The position numbers and the translations under genes are program-made. A DNA stretch of 64,000 bases from the NCBI GenBank assembly GCA_963731205.1, contig CAVSUJ010000002.1, positions 682,001 to 746,000 on the forward strand, in the 5' to 3' direction. Positions 1 through 9,153 of this stretch are shown here, piece by piece; position 1 is the first letter of the stretch; the number at the start of each line of letters is the position of its first letter. Origin of the DNA: DATAZK01 sp963731205. Lineage in GTDB: Bacteria > Actinomycetota > Actinomycetes > Frankiales > Frankiaceae. The notes beneath the pieces are model-generated. The model was not told the DNA's origin. It did no database searches and was given only the letters and a program-made list of their open reading frames with translations.

Positions 1-89
1 GCAGCGGGGCCCGTCTCATCCCGACCACGACGTGCAGGCGCAAGTCGAGCGGAGCACCTCACCGACCTGATGTCAGCCGGGTTGCCGGG

Positions 90-992
90 CTAGTCGTTGT
101 GGCTGAACTCGGCGATGGCGATGGCGAGCATCACGACGCCGATCACCGCGATCAGCGCGACCTCGAGCAGCGTCGGCACTCGCCAGCCGCCCCAGGTGAC
201 CCCTGGGTTCAGGCTGGACTGCACGCCCGGCGCGATGTGAAGGTGGGAAAAGATGATGCGCCGCATGGGATCGACCGCATACGTGAGCGGGTCGACCCGG
301 TTGAGCACGGTGAGCCAGGTCGGCAGGTGCGACGCCGGGAACATGGCTCCGGACAGGAAGAACAGCGGCATGATCAGCATCTGCGTGAGCGCCATGAACG
401 ACTGCATCTGGCTGACCCGGGCCGCCGCCATGACACCGAAAGCGGTGATGGCAAACGCGAGCAGCAGCTGGATTGCGAAGACCGCGAGGATGAGCTCGGC
501 GTTGTAGGGCACTCCCACCAGACCGGCAATCGCGATGACCACGACGCCCTGGAAGCTCGCCACGGTGGCCCCTCCCAGGCACTTGCCGATCACGATCGAG
601 CTGCGGCGTACCGGAGCCACGAGCATCTCGCGCAGGAAGCCGAATTCGCGGTCCCAGACGATCGATGCCGCCGAGAACATCGCGGTGAACATGACGGCCA
701 TCGCCAGGATGCCGGGATACAGGAAGGTGCGCAGCGAGAGGCCGCCGGTGCTGCCCTGCGTCAGCCGCGAGAGGCCACTGCCGAGCACGAAGAGGAACAG
801 GAACGGCTGCACGAGCGAGGTGACGATGCGCAGCCGGTCGTTGGAGAAGCGGATCAGCTCGCGTTGCCAGACGATCTTGATGGCACGGGCCTCGCTCGTG
901 CCCGAACGGGCAGGCACCCGCACGGCGGCGACGGGCATGCCGCCGCCCGGCCGCGGCCTGCCCGGGGTCGTCGTGGTGTCGGTGGCGGTCAT
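90..992 (-). CDS. ABC-2 type transporter permease, DrrB-like
   Basis: Integral membrane half of a drug or lipid exporter. The 300-aa protein has a cytoplasmic N-terminus of about 60 residues followed by roughly six hydrophobic segments. After the second segment it carries the conserved ABC-2 family stretch EFGFLREMLVAPVRRSS, typical of DrrB/NodJ-type permeases. Its start overlaps the stop of the upstream ATPase gene by four bases (ATGA), so the two are translationally coupled and form one transporter. The substrate cannot be told from sequence. No neighbouring biosynthetic cluster is visible. Confidence 0.9.
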   Translation of the reverse strand: MTATDTTTTPGRPRPGGGMPVAAVRVPARSGTSEARAIKIVWQRELIRFSNDRLRIVTSLVQPFLFLFVLGSGLSRLTQGSTGGLSLRTFLYPGILAMAVMFTAMFSAASIVWDREFGFLREMLVAPVRRSSIVIGKCLGGATVASFQGVVVIAIAGLVGVPYNAELILAVFAIQLLLAFAITAFGVMAAARVSQMQSFMALTQMLIMPLFFLSGAMFPASHLPTWLTVLNRVDPLTYAVDPMRRIIFSHLHIAPGVQSSLNPGVTWGGWRVPTLLEVALIAVIGVVMLAIAIAEFSHND

Positions 993-1993
993 CGACGTCC
1001 CCCTCGAAACATCACCATGGCGTCACGCCCGCGCTGGCCGGTCGAGGCTTCGGCGTCGCGAATCGTGCTGCCGGTATAGGACATGAAGACGTCATCCAGC
1101 GTCGGGCGCGCCACGCTCACTGACCGGATGGGGAGCGCGAACTCGGCGAACAGCCGCGGCACGAAAGCCTCACCTCGTTCCACGGCGAACGTCACGGCCC
1201 CTTCGACGACGCTCGCGCTCAGCTGGAATTGCCTTTCCAGCGCGGCGATCGCGGCCGCGTCGTCATCGGTGTGGATCTGCACCCGGTCCTTGCCGATGCT
1301 GGCTTTCAGCGCCTCAGGCGTATCCAGGGCGATGATCTGACCGTGGTCCATGATGGCGATGCGATCGCAGTACTCGGCCTCGTCCATGTAGTGCGTGGTG
1401 AGGAAAATCGTGATGTCCTCGGCCTGTTTCAGCTCCCGGATATAGCTCCAGATCGAGCTGCGGGTCTGCGGATCCAGGCCGACGGTCGGCTCGTCGAGGA
1501 AGAGCACCCGCGGCGAATGCATCAGCCCGCGAGCGATCTCCAGGCGGCGTTTCATGCCGCCGGAGAAGGTCGCCACCTTGCTGTCCTTGCGGTCCCAGAG
1601 CCCGACCATTTCCAGCACCTGCCGCAGCCGGCCGTTCACAGCGCCGCGCGGGATGCCGTACAGCTCGGCGTGAAGGCGCAGATTGCGCTCGGCGGTCAGG
1701 TAGCCGTCAAGAGTCGTGTCCTGGAAGACCAGCCCGATATTTCGGCGCACCTGATCGCGCTCGCGCGCCACGTCGAAACCGGCGACCTTCGCCTGTCCCG
1801 CCGTCGGGGTCACCAGCGTGCACAGCATGCTGATAGTGGTCGATTTCCCCGCGCCATTGGGTCCGAGAAAGCCAAACGTTTCGCCGGACTCGATGGTCAG
1901 GTCGATACCCCGCACCGCCTGCAGATCGCCGTAGGACTTGACCAGCCCGGTCACCGAAACGGCGGGCGCTGCAGATACCGGAAGTTCAGCCAT
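989..1993 (-). CDS. ABC transporter ATP-binding protein, DrrA-like
   Basis: Cytoplasmic ATPase that powers the adjacent permease. The 334-aa protein shows Walker A GPNGAGKST (residues 44-52), signature FSGGMKRRLEIARGL, Walker B VLFLDEPTVGLD and a switch His in LTTHYMDEAEYCDR. The extra C-terminal region of about 100 residues is typical of the DrrA daunorubicin-resistance subfamily. It is the first gene of a two-gene minus-strand operon. The 136 bases separating it from the divergent lipoprotein gene presumably hold both promoters. Drug efflux is the family-level expectation, not shown for this protein. Confidence 0.92.
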   Translation of the reverse strand: MAELPVSAAPAVSVTGLVKSYGDLQAVRGIDLTIESGETFGFLGPNGAGKSTTISMLCTLVTPTAGQAKVAGFDVARERDQVRRNIGLVFQDTTLDGYLTAERNLRLHAELYGIPRGAVNGRLRQVLEMVGLWDRKDSKVATFSGGMKRRLEIARGLMHSPRVLFLDEPTVGLDPQTRSSIWSYIRELKQAEDITIFLTTHYMDEAEYCDRIAIMDHGQIIALDTPEALKASIGKDRVQIHTDDDAAAIAALERQFQLSASVVEGAVTFAVERGEAFVPRLFAEFALPIRSVSVARPTLDDVFMSYTGSTIRDAEASTGQRGRDAMVMFRGGRR

Positions 1994-2129
1994 ACACGCT
2001 CCTGACTCGGATGAGTCGAGAGTAATGAATCACTCGCGTACGACGCGTTCGTCGGCTAGCTGACAGTTTCCTGAAAGGCCGGGCCCTCCCATGCTTTGAT
2101 GATCTCCAATATCCGAGATTGGGAGTGAA

Positions 2130-2690
2130 ATGGCGACGAACACAGGGCCTTCGGGCACCCTCTACCGCATTCGAGTCGGCGTGGCTTTGAGCGCCGCCGG
2201 CGCCTTGCTCGCCGCTTGCGGCAGCTCCTCGAAGGCTGCGTCCACCGGCGGAACGGTGACCACCGGACCTTCGACGCCCGCGTCATCCGCCGCGTCCTCG
2301 AAGGCGTCGACCGGATCAGGCTCCGCGCCCAACCTCGGGGGCGGTTCGTTCTGCGACAAGGCGCGCAAGGCCGAGACCGACGCCGCATCCGCCGCGACCA
2401 AGCTGACGGCCAGCACCGAAAGCCTGAAGCAGCTGGAGGAGAACGCGCATTCGGAACTGTCCCAGCTGGTTGCTGAAGCGCCGTCCCAGATCAAGGATTC
2501 CGTGACGACGTTCGTGGGCGCCGAGAACAAGTTCTTCAGCGCCCTGCAGGCCGCCAACTTCGACGTCACGAAGGTCGACACCTCGACGTTGTCGTCGTTC
2601 GATTCGCCTGACGTCACGCAGGCGATCGGCAAGATCGACAGCTACCTCGAGGGCACGTGCGGCATCAACCCGAGCGCCATCCCGAGCTGA
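2130..2690 (+). CDS. Putative lipoprotein of unknown function
   Basis: 186-aa secreted lipoprotein candidate. The N-terminus has a basic stretch, a hydrophobic core and lipobox LLAAC with Cys30 as the predicted lipidated residue. A Ser/Thr/Gly-rich linker follows, then a helical domain of about 130 residues with only two further Cys (one in SFCDKARKA, one in EGTCGINP) that could form a disulfide. A clear ribosome site, GGGAG, lies 5 bases before the ATG. No family is recognised. A strong hairpin terminator follows it. Confidence 0.75.
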   Translation: MATNTGPSGTLYRIRVGVALSAAGALLAACGSSSKAASTGGTVTTGPSTPASSAASSKASTGSGSAPNLGGGSFCDKARKAETDAASAATKLTASTESLKQLEENAHSELSQLVAEAPSQIKDSVTTFVGAENKFFSALQAANFDVTKVDTSTLSSFDSPDVTQAIGKIDSYLEGTCGINPSAIPS

Positions 2691-2706
2691 CCCGAGCTTT
2701 CCAGCA

Positions 2707-2754
2707 ACAAGCGGCCCGATGCAGGAACCCCCGACCTGGCATCGGGTCGCTTGT
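2707..2754. terminator. Bidirectional terminator hairpin
   Basis: A 16-bp stem (2707-2722 with 2739-2754, one G-U pair) around a 16-base loop sits between the convergent lipoprotein and aminotransferase genes. It is followed on the plus side by a mixed T-rich stretch. It is placed to end transcription from both directions. Confidence 0.7.
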
Positions 2755-2767
2755 CTGTTCGGGCTGT

Positions 2768-3961
2768 TCAGCCTGAGGTGAGCTTGGCCAGCCGATCGGC
2801 GGCCGCCTGCAGCGTCTCGAGGCGCTTGGGAAAGGCGAAGCGGATCGTGCGGCGCCCATCGGCCGGGTCGGGGTAGAACGACGAGCCGGGCACCGCGGCC
2901 ACGCCGATCTGCTCCACGAGATGGCGGGCAAACAGCACGTCATCACCCGCCGGGTCGAGGGCGTGCGTATCGCACAGGACGTAATACGCGCCATCGGGCG
3001 CCACGAACTCGAAGCCCGTCCGGCGCAGCACGTCGCACAGCAGATCGCGCCGCTCGCGATAGTCGGCGGCCATGCTCTCGTAGTAGCCCGGCGGCAGCGC
3101 CATCGCCGCGACGCCGGCGGCTTGCAACGGTGCCGCCGCGCCCACCGTCAGGAAGTCGTGCACCTTGCGGATCGCGCCGGTCATCGCCGGTGGCGCGACG
3201 GTCCAGCCGACCCGCCAGCCCGTGACGGCGTAGGTCTTGGAAAGCGCGTTGATGGTGACGGTGCGGTGTTCGAGCCCCGGGACCGTCGCGGGCGGGACGT
3301 GGCCGCCGGGGCCGAGGTAGTGGATGTGCTCGTAGATCTCGTCGGTGAAGCAGAGCACGTCGTACTGCTCGCACAGTCCGGCAATGAGATCGAGTTCGGC
3401 GCGGGTGAAGACCTTGCCGGTCGGATTGTGCGGGGTGTTGACGATGACCGCCCGGGTGCGGTCGTTGAACGCGGCGCGCAGCTCCGCCTCGTCGATGCTC
3501 CAGTCGGGCCGGTGCAGCTCGACGTAACGCGGGGTCGCTCCCGAAAGGATCGCGTCAGGCCCGTAGTTCTCGTAGAACGGGGTGAAGACGATGACCTCCT
3601 CGCCCGGATCCACGAGCGCCAGCATCGCCGCCATCATGGCCTCGGTGGAGCCGCAGGTGACACAGATCGACGTCTCCGGATCGACCTCCCATCCGGGGTA
3701 GGTGCGCGCCATCTTTCCGGCGATCGCGCGCCGGAAATCCTGCGCGCCCCAGGTGATCGCGTACTGGTTCACGTCGGCGTCGATCGCGGCCTTCGCCGCT
3801 GCTTTGAGCTCGGGCGGGCAGCCGAAGTCCGGAAAACCCTGCGCGAGGTTCACCGCACCATGGGCGTTGGCGAGACGGGTCATCTCGCGGATGACGGACT
3901 CGGTGAAGGTGTCGGCCTTGGCGCTCACCCGCAGGGTGCCGGCGTCTCGAGTGGTGGTCAC
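2768..3961 (-). CDS. Class I/II pyridoxal-phosphate aminotransferase
   Basis: 397-aa fold-type I aminotransferase of the methionine/kynurenine aminotransferase-like subgroup. Visible landmarks are the N-terminal NLAQGFPDFGCP motif, the NTPHNPTGKVF substrate/PLP region, FTDEIYEH (Asp and Tyr near the PLP ring) and SKTYAVTGWRVGW with the PLP-binding Lys. It moves an amino group between an amino acid and a 2-oxoacid; the true substrate is unknown. Its start overlaps the MurD2 stop by four bases (ATGA), making it third in an operon with MurL and MurD2. That suggests a role near glutamate supply or peptidoglycan precursors, but this is only inferred from position. Confidence 0.9.
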   Translation of the reverse strand: MTTTRDAGTLRVSAKADTFTESVIREMTRLANAHGAVNLAQGFPDFGCPPELKAAAKAAIDADVNQYAITWGAQDFRRAIAGKMARTYPGWEVDPETSICVTCGSTEAMMAAMLALVDPGEEVIVFTPFYENYGPDAILSGATPRYVELHRPDWSIDEAELRAAFNDRTRAVIVNTPHNPTGKVFTRAELDLIAGLCEQYDVLCFTDEIYEHIHYLGPGGHVPPATVPGLEHRTVTINALSKTYAVTGWRVGWTVAPPAMTGAIRKVHDFLTVGAAAPLQAAGVAAMALPPGYYESMAADYRERRDLLCDVLRRTGFEFVAPDGAYYVLCDTHALDPAGDDVLFARHLVEQIGVAAVPGSSFYPDPADGRRTIRFAFPKRLETLQAAADRLAKLTSG

Positions 3962-5268
3962 GACGTCATCTTCCTCATGGCAGCGGCAAACGCCTCGGCG
4001 CGCTCGCGATAGTCACGGAACAGGCCGAAGCTGGGGGCGGCGGGCGAGAGCAGCACGACGCCATCGGGTGCGGCCCACTCGAAGCCGATTCTGGCAGCGG
4101 CCTCGACGCTTTCGGCAAGGCTCGTCGCCACCATCGGGGCGGAGCCGGCGGCCTGGATCGCCGCGATGATCCGGGGGCCGCTGTCCGGGACTCCCAGCAC
4201 GAGCGAGGCAGCCGTCCGTCGCTGCACGCCGGCCGCGAGCGAGCTGTAGTCGACCCCCCGGTCGAAGCCTCCGACGATGAGCGCGACCCGATCGTCAGGA
4301 AAGGCGTCCAACGCTGCGAGGGTGGGCAGCACGTTGGTCGACAGGCTGTCGTCGACGAAAGTCACCCCGCCGATGTGGCCGATCATTTGCAGCCTGCTGG
4401 CCAGCGGCTCGAAGCCCTTCGTTGCCTTCCCGAGCGCCTCGTCGTCCTTGGCCTGGGCGATGCCGAGCTCGGCGAGCACCGCCTGAGCGATGAACGCGTT
4501 CAGGTGATTGTGCCGGCCCAGCAGGGGAAGCCGGGCCGCCCAAGCCGTGGGCAGGCTTGCGTCTGGCACCCAGTGCACATTCTTCCCGAGCTGCGCGCGA
4601 TGCTCTTGGACCACCGGGTCTTCAGCATTGCTGACGGTGACTTCGGCGCCCGGAAGCGTGCAGATCGAAAGCTTGTCGCGGTAGTACGTGTCGAGATCGC
4701 CGTGCCAGTTCAGGTGATCGGGATGCAGCGACGTCACGGCGACGACCCGCGGAGCCACGCGCAGGTCGGTCGCCTGATAGCTGGAGGTCTCGATGATCCA
4801 GAAGTCGGCGTCCTGCTCGGCCTCGGGATCCCACGGCGGGTTGCCGATGTTGCCGCCGATGACGCAGCGAAAGCCCAATGTTTGCAGCAGATGCCCGGCG
4901 ATGGACGTCGTCGTGCTCTTGCCCTTGGTGCCGGTGATGCAGGCGATGCGATCCCGGTCGGCCTCTTGCATCCAAAGACCGAGACCGCCGAACACCGGTA
5001 TCCCGGCGGCCTCCAACTCCTGGACTTCACTGCGGTAACGGCTGATTCCCGGCGTCTTGACGACGACCTCGCAGGAACGCAACGCTTCCAGCCCGCCCGC
5101 GTCGGTGCGCAGCGCGTCGGTATCGGACGGGTCGTCGTCCACGAGGACGGGCGCCGCCCCAAGCGTCTTCAGGCGGCGCAGATTGGCGTGTCCCTCGACC
5201 CCCAGCCCCCAGACTCCGACCCGGGCGCCGCGAAGGTCAGACCACGACAGATTCGGGTGAATATTCAT
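3958..5268 (-). CDS. murD2: MurD2-type UDP-MurNAc-L-alanine:L-glutamate ligase
   Basis: 436-aa Mur ligase. It has an N-terminal Rossmann region (WGLGVEGHANL), the ATP-binding GTKGKSTT loop at residues 113-120, the central-domain ETSSYQ and HPDHLNWHG motifs, and the C-terminal LSPAAPSFGLFRDY element characteristic of MurD. Because MurL lies immediately upstream with a 32-base overlap, the most likely enzyme is MurD2. MurD2 adds L-Glu, which MurL then epimerises to D-Glu on the nucleotide precursor. Classical MurD (adding D-Glu) cannot be excluded from motifs alone; gene context decides the call. Confidence 0.82.
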   Translation of the reverse strand: MNIHPNLSWSDLRGARVGVWGLGVEGHANLRRLKTLGAAPVLVDDDPSDTDALRTDAGGLEALRSCEVVVKTPGISRYRSEVQELEAAGIPVFGGLGLWMQEADRDRIACITGTKGKSTTTSIAGHLLQTLGFRCVIGGNIGNPPWDPEAEQDADFWIIETSSYQATDLRVAPRVVAVTSLHPDHLNWHGDLDTYYRDKLSICTLPGAEVTVSNAEDPVVQEHRAQLGKNVHWVPDASLPTAWAARLPLLGRHNHLNAFIAQAVLAELGIAQAKDDEALGKATKGFEPLASRLQMIGHIGGVTFVDDSLSTNVLPTLAALDAFPDDRVALIVGGFDRGVDYSSLAAGVQRRTAASLVLGVPDSGPRIIAAIQAAGSAPMVATSLAESVEAAARIGFEWAAPDGVVLLSPAAPSFGLFRDYRERAEAFAAAMRKMTS

Positions 5269-6544
5269 CGGGGATGGCGTGCGGTGGGGTCATCGTGAAG
5301 AGCTGGGATGAGGGCTCGCCGCCGCCGGCGAGCGCCTCGGCGGCGAGCCTTTGTACGAGCGTGTCGTCGACACGGTCGGTGCGCTGGGCGGTGAGAGCCA
5401 TCGCCGCCCGGCATTCGTCGATATCGCCGACACACTCGAAGGGTTTGCGGTCGGCGAGCAGCCCGAGCAGCGCGCGGAACTGGTCGTCGAGCGCGTCGTT
5501 GCGCAGCGGCTCCAGACCGCCGAAGATGGTGGCGAGCTCGTCGGGCGTGAGGAACGGCGCAAGCACGAGATCGATGAAGCAGCACTTGTCGCAATGGCCA
5601 CACCAGTGGTCCAGGCGCGCGGCGGGATCGATGTGAAACGCCCGATTGCAGCTGCGGAAAACGTGGTGATACCCGCGCAGCTCGGCGAAGCGCTCGGCCA
5701 CCCAGAGCTCCGAGTACGGACGCAGCAGGGAGAAGTACGACAGTCGTGGCCCCACCGACTCGGCCAGCACAGCGCTGAACGCCTTCTCGAACGACCAGCT
5801 CTTGGAGTACTGGTGGTTGATGCTGCGGTCGGCGAGCACGAGGGTCGGCTCCGAGGCCGAGCGTTCATTCGACATCACGACGGCGTCACGTCCCACGCTG
5901 ACAGCGGCGAGCACGGCGACCGCCGAGAGCACGCCGGTCACCGGCACGTGGCCGTTCAGGAAGCCGAGCTCCCGGGAGCGCAGCACCTTCGGGTCGATGG
6001 TCCTGGTGGCACGCACGATCGGCAGGCCGCTCAGCGCCGCCGGCGCTTCGATCGCGTCGAAGAGCGCGCCGCCCGGGCTCGACACGAAGAGGGCGACGTC
6101 ATCGAACCGGGAGCGCACGTGCTCCACCGAGACGATCGAGTCGATCCCACCGCCGAACGGCACCAGCGGACGTCCAGGCTCGGGCTGGTAGTTCGCCGGG
6201 TTCGGGGCTTCCTCGCGAGCGCGGATGTCGAAGTCAAGCTCGAGGTCGTTGCGATACGCGAACTCGCCGAGGCCCTGCAGATAGAACTCGCGCAGAAACG
6301 CGGTCTCCGCCGGCGTCAGGGCATGCTCGCCGAGGTCGATGACCGGCGGCGCGGAGGTCTTGTAGTACGAGACGCCTGCGAGCAGGAAGATCAGCCGGGC
6401 GGCTGCCTGAACGGCCGGATCCGACGCGTCGAGCGCTGCGTTGATGCCGATCTGCTCCACGAACTGCAGGTCACCGAGGGAATACCGGCAAACGACCGTT
6501 CCATCGCGGATATCGAATCCGTCATAGCGGAAGGAGCCCGGCAC
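5237..6544 (-). CDS. murL: MurL-like UDP-MurNAc-L-Ala-L-Glu epimerase
   Basis: About 435-aa protein matching the MurL family, the ATP-dependent epimerase that inverts the terminal L-Glu of UDP-MurNAc-L-Ala-L-Glu. It carries FGGGIDS (about residues 130-136 from the chosen start), resembling a PP-loop ATP-binding motif, and a Cys-rich HWCGHCDKCCFID segment near residue 360. Chosen start: GTG at 6544, because the in-frame GTG 6622 and ATG 6610 would run into the divergent ABM gene; the ribosome site is weak, so the start is uncertain. It overlaps MurD2, giving the diagnostic MurL-MurD2 pair. Function rests on family recognition and context. Confidence 0.8.
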   Translation of the reverse strand: MPGSFRYDGFDIRDGTVVCRYSLGDLQFVEQIGINAALDASDPAVQAAARLIFLLAGVSYYKTSAPPVIDLGEHALTPAETAFLREFYLQGLGEFAYRNDLELDFDIRAREEAPNPANYQPEPGRPLVPFGGGIDSIVSVEHVRSRFDDVALFVSSPGGALFDAIEAPAALSGLPIVRATRTIDPKVLRSRELGFLNGHVPVTGVLSAVAVLAAVSVGRDAVVMSNERSASEPTLVLADRSINHQYSKSWSFEKAFSAVLAESVGPRLSYFSLLRPYSELWVAERFAELRGYHHVFRSCNRAFHIDPAARLDHWCGHCDKCCFIDLVLAPFLTPDELATIFGGLEPLRNDALDDQFRALLGLLADRKPFECVGDIDECRAAMALTAQRTDRVDDTLVQRLAAEALAGGGEPSSQLFTMTPPHAIPDEYSPESVVV

Positions 6545-6572
6545 CGGTCCACCGTATCCGCGAGCGGATGAT

Positions 6573-6890
6573 GTGGCGGTGAGCGACGACGCTGCAGCTA
6601 CTGGAATCATCGTGCTCGGCACCGCGACGGCGACCGCGGAAGGCTTCGGGGAGCTGCTCGAAGCGGCGCTGGCTCACGTGCACCGCTCACGCACCGAACC
6701 CGGCTGCCTGGCCCATGGGGTCAGCCGCGACGAGGAGAACCCGCTACGGCTGGTGTTCGTCGAGCGCTGGGCCGATCGTCAGGCGCTGAACGCGCATTTC
6801 GGGGTGCCGGCGTCAGCAGCCTTCGTCGAGGTGGTGCAAAGGGTGAGCGCCGCCCCGCCGACGTTGGAGATCTTCGAGGTCAGCCGCTAG
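6573..6890 (+). CDS. Antibiotic biosynthesis monooxygenase (ABM) domain protein
   Basis: 105-aa single-domain dimeric alpha-beta barrel (ABM fold) protein. The central part reads as the usual helix and strand pattern, with HVHRSRTEPGCLAHGV and LVFVERWADRQALNAHF being typical of the family. Such proteins range from quinol monooxygenases to enzymes of unknown substrate, so no reaction is assigned. The GTG start lies 28 bases from the MurL start in the divergent direction; GTG 6579 is an alternative start. It ends 11 bases inside the convergent lipoprotein gene. Confidence 0.8.
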   Translation: MAVSDDAAATGIIVLGTATATAEGFGELLEAALAHVHRSRTEPGCLAHGVSRDEENPLRLVFVERWADRQALNAHFGVPASAAFVEVVQRVSAAPPTLEIFEVSR

Positions 6891-8340
6891 CACCGCTGAA
6901 TGCCGTGACACCGTTCGTGGTGCCGAGCAGCAGCAGTCCGAGCCCGTAGCTCGGGCTGGCGAAGTTCGGCACGCCGGCGCCGACGTCGAGGGTTTGCAGC
7001 GTCTTGCCGCTCACCGCGTCGAACTCGGTGAGGGTGCCGGCACCGCGGTACTGCGCGGCCCAGACGCTGGTGCCGATCAGGATCGGTGAGCTGTTGGCCC
7101 CGGAGAGCACCTGAAGGGGCTTGCCGGCGGTGAGGTCGATGATCTGGATGCCGCCTTGACGGCAGGGCACGAAGAGCCGGTTGGTCGCGGCGTCGTACGC
7201 GGGTCCGCCATCCGGATCACTGGTGCAGATCCCTTTGATGGCAGCCTTTTGTGCGAGGTCCGACTGGCTGAGGACGAAGCCGATCTGCGTCTTGCCCGTA
7301 GCGAAGAGGGTGCCGTTCGGCAGCAGCACCGGGTTGCTCGTCGAGAGGTCCTCGTCGCCTCCCGCCACCTGGTCCTTGTAGGACGCCAGCGGCGTGAGAT
7401 CAGGCGATAGCTTGACGACGCTCTCGGTGTATTTCTTGGGGTCGGGGCCGCCCTCGGGAGGATCGGGGTTGGCGTTGCCGGTGGTCACGTAAAGGTTGCC
7501 GCTGGAGTCGACCGCGGGCGCGCCCCCGGATTGCCAGATCGCCCCGCCCTCCCCGTCGGACGCCACCTCGAACGAGATCTCGTCGGCGGCGCCGGACTTT
7601 TCGACGCCGACCACCCAGCCGTGGTAGCTGCCGCAGTCACCGAAATTGCCGCCGTATCCCACGTACACCCGGCCGTTGGCGAGGGCCAGCGACGCGCGCT
7701 GCAGCAGGTTCACCGGGCTCTCGCCAGACGGCAGCGGCGGGTCGACATTTTCCGACAGGGTGACCGCACCGGTGGCGATGTTCAGACCCTCGAGCTGGTG
7801 ATGCACCGTGGTGCCGGTGGCGACCTCACCGACGACGTACACCGTCCCCGTGGCGGTGTCGATGACGGGCGTGCTGGTGATGCCGAGCGGGTCGATGTTG
7901 CCGCAGCCTGCGACGGTCTGGACGTTGGTCAGCGGCGTGCCGAGCGAGACCGACCAGAGCACCTTGCCGTCGGCCGGGCTGAGGGCGACGACGCGATTGG
8001 TCTCGGTGGCAGCGATGATCTTTCCGCCGGCGATGAGCGGCTGACCGTAGACGGCGCCGCCGAGGTCTGCCGTCCAGGCACGCTTCGCTTTGGCCAGGCT
8101 CGCACCCGCGGGCACTGCGCCCGTGCGCGCCTGGTCGAAGTGGTAACTGGACCAGACGGATCCGGCCGCGACGCCGCTCGCGGAACTGGAGACCGGCGCG
8201 GTAGGCGAAGCCGCCAACGAGGTGGACGCGAGGCTACTGGGCTGCGGCTGCTGGGAGTCCGCGGCGCTCGACCCGCAACCCGCCACCGTAAGCGCAGCAG
8301 CCAGCGCGATCGCCGCTCGTTGCAGTCCCACCGGGCGCAC
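6880..8340 (-). CDS. PQQ-like beta-propeller lipoprotein
   Basis: 486-aa exported protein. A signal peptide ends in lipobox TVAGC (Cys22), followed by a Ser/Ala-rich linker. The rest is a repetitive beta-propeller with recurring blade elements such as GGKIIAATETNRVVALSPAD and TGTVYVVGEVATG, as in PQQ-enzyme repeat or BamB-like proteins. Several Cys (AGCGNIDP, GNFGDCGSY, GICTSDPDG, FVPCRQGG) could be disulfides. No catalytic dehydrogenase motif is obvious, so it may be a scaffold or a sugar or quinoprotein-like binding protein. It lies in a run of exported proteins from 6.9 to 10 kb. Confidence 0.82.
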   Translation of the reverse strand: MRPVGLQRAAIALAAALTVAGCGSSAADSQQPQPSSLASTSLAASPTAPVSSSASGVAAGSVWSSYHFDQARTGAVPAGASLAKAKRAWTADLGGAVYGQPLIAGGKIIAATETNRVVALSPADGKVLWSVSLGTPLTNVQTVAGCGNIDPLGITSTPVIDTATGTVYVVGEVATGTTVHHQLEGLNIATGAVTLSENVDPPLPSGESPVNLLQRASLALANGRVYVGYGGNFGDCGSYHGWVVGVEKSGAADEISFEVASDGEGGAIWQSGGAPAVDSSGNLYVTTGNANPDPPEGGPDPKKYTESVVKLSPDLTPLASYKDQVAGGDEDLSTSNPVLLPNGTLFATGKTQIGFVLSQSDLAQKAAIKGICTSDPDGGPAYDAATNRLFVPCRQGGIQIIDLTAGKPLQVLSGANSSPILIGTSVWAAQYRGAGTLTEFDAVSGKTLQTLDVGAGVPNFASPSYGLGLLLLGTTNGVTAFSGASG

Positions 8341-8406
8341 CCGACCACCTCCGCCTGCAAGGTATGCGATCGGTGCAAACCCGCGCAGGTCGGCCGATAG
8401 TCGGGG

Positions 8407-9102
8407 TTACCTCGTGCGCACCGACCGGGCGATCGTTCTCGCGTCGCGAGCAGCCGCGTGAAGATCAGCGCCCACCTTGCCGAGCTGACTTGCGGCTGCG
8501 GTGAAGGCGGCCGGGTTCCCTGCGGCGCCGGCTGCCAGAGCGATGGCGGAATCGTGAACGGCGATGCCGCCTGACGCCGCCGCCGCAACCTGAGCCGCAT
8601 AGTCGGTCAAGGCCGCGTTCGCCGCGCTGACATCGCGACCCGCGCTCTGCGCCGCCGTGATGGCCGCCTGCAGGCGCGGCTGCGCGGCTGCGGCCTTTGC
8701 CACACTGGCACCGAACTCGTCCGCGGCGGCGACGAGCCAGGCCTGCGGAAGCACGAAGTCGCTGACGTGGTAGCCGGCGAGCGTGGCCGCGTCGGCCTGG
8801 ACACCCGCCAGGGTCGTCTCGGCGTGCAGCGTCGCGCTCAGGGCAGTCAGCGCCGTGACGTCAGCGGTGATCGTGGGCAGCAGGGCTGACGTGTCGGCGG
8901 CGGCGATGTTCGGGTCGAGATTGAAGACGAACGAGTCGACGCGAAGGCCCATGAGGTCGTCCCCGAGGGTGCGCAGCGTCTGGTTCTTGACCGACGGGAA
9001 GCCATGACTGGCGGGCGTATGCGCGGCGGCAGGGCCGGCTGCAGCAACGCTCGCCGCGCAGCCGATGGTGACCAGGGCCGCAAGGGATCGAGAAGGTCGC
9101 AT
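8407..9102 (-). CDS. Secreted protein of unknown function
   Basis: 231-aa protein with a Sec signal peptide (hydrophobic core near residues 7-26, AAA-type cleavage site before HTPASHG). The mature part is rich in Ala and Leu with heptad-like spacing and should be largely helical. No Cys, enzyme motif or known family is seen. It is 66 bases upstream of the beta-propeller lipoprotein and may be cotranscribed with it. Confidence 0.7.
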   Translation of the reverse strand: MRPSRSLAALVTIGCAASVAAAGPAAAHTPASHGFPSVKNQTLRTLGDDLMGLRVDSFVFNLDPNIAAADTSALLPTITADVTALTALSATLHAETTLAGVQADAATLAGYHVSDFVLPQAWLVAAADEFGASVAKAAAAQPRLQAAITAAQSAGRDVSAANAALTDYAAQVAAAASGGIAVHDSAIALAAGAAGNPAAFTAAASQLGKVGADLHAAARDARTIARSVRTR

Positions 9103-9153
9103 CCTTGCCCATCGGCGGTTGCCGACCGGCGCTCCTAGAGTCGAATGGCCCAG

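Noticed and set aside
1..89. Short open stretch at the left edge
   Set aside because: Two frames are open but neither shows a recognisable C-terminus, so no gene end is claimed.
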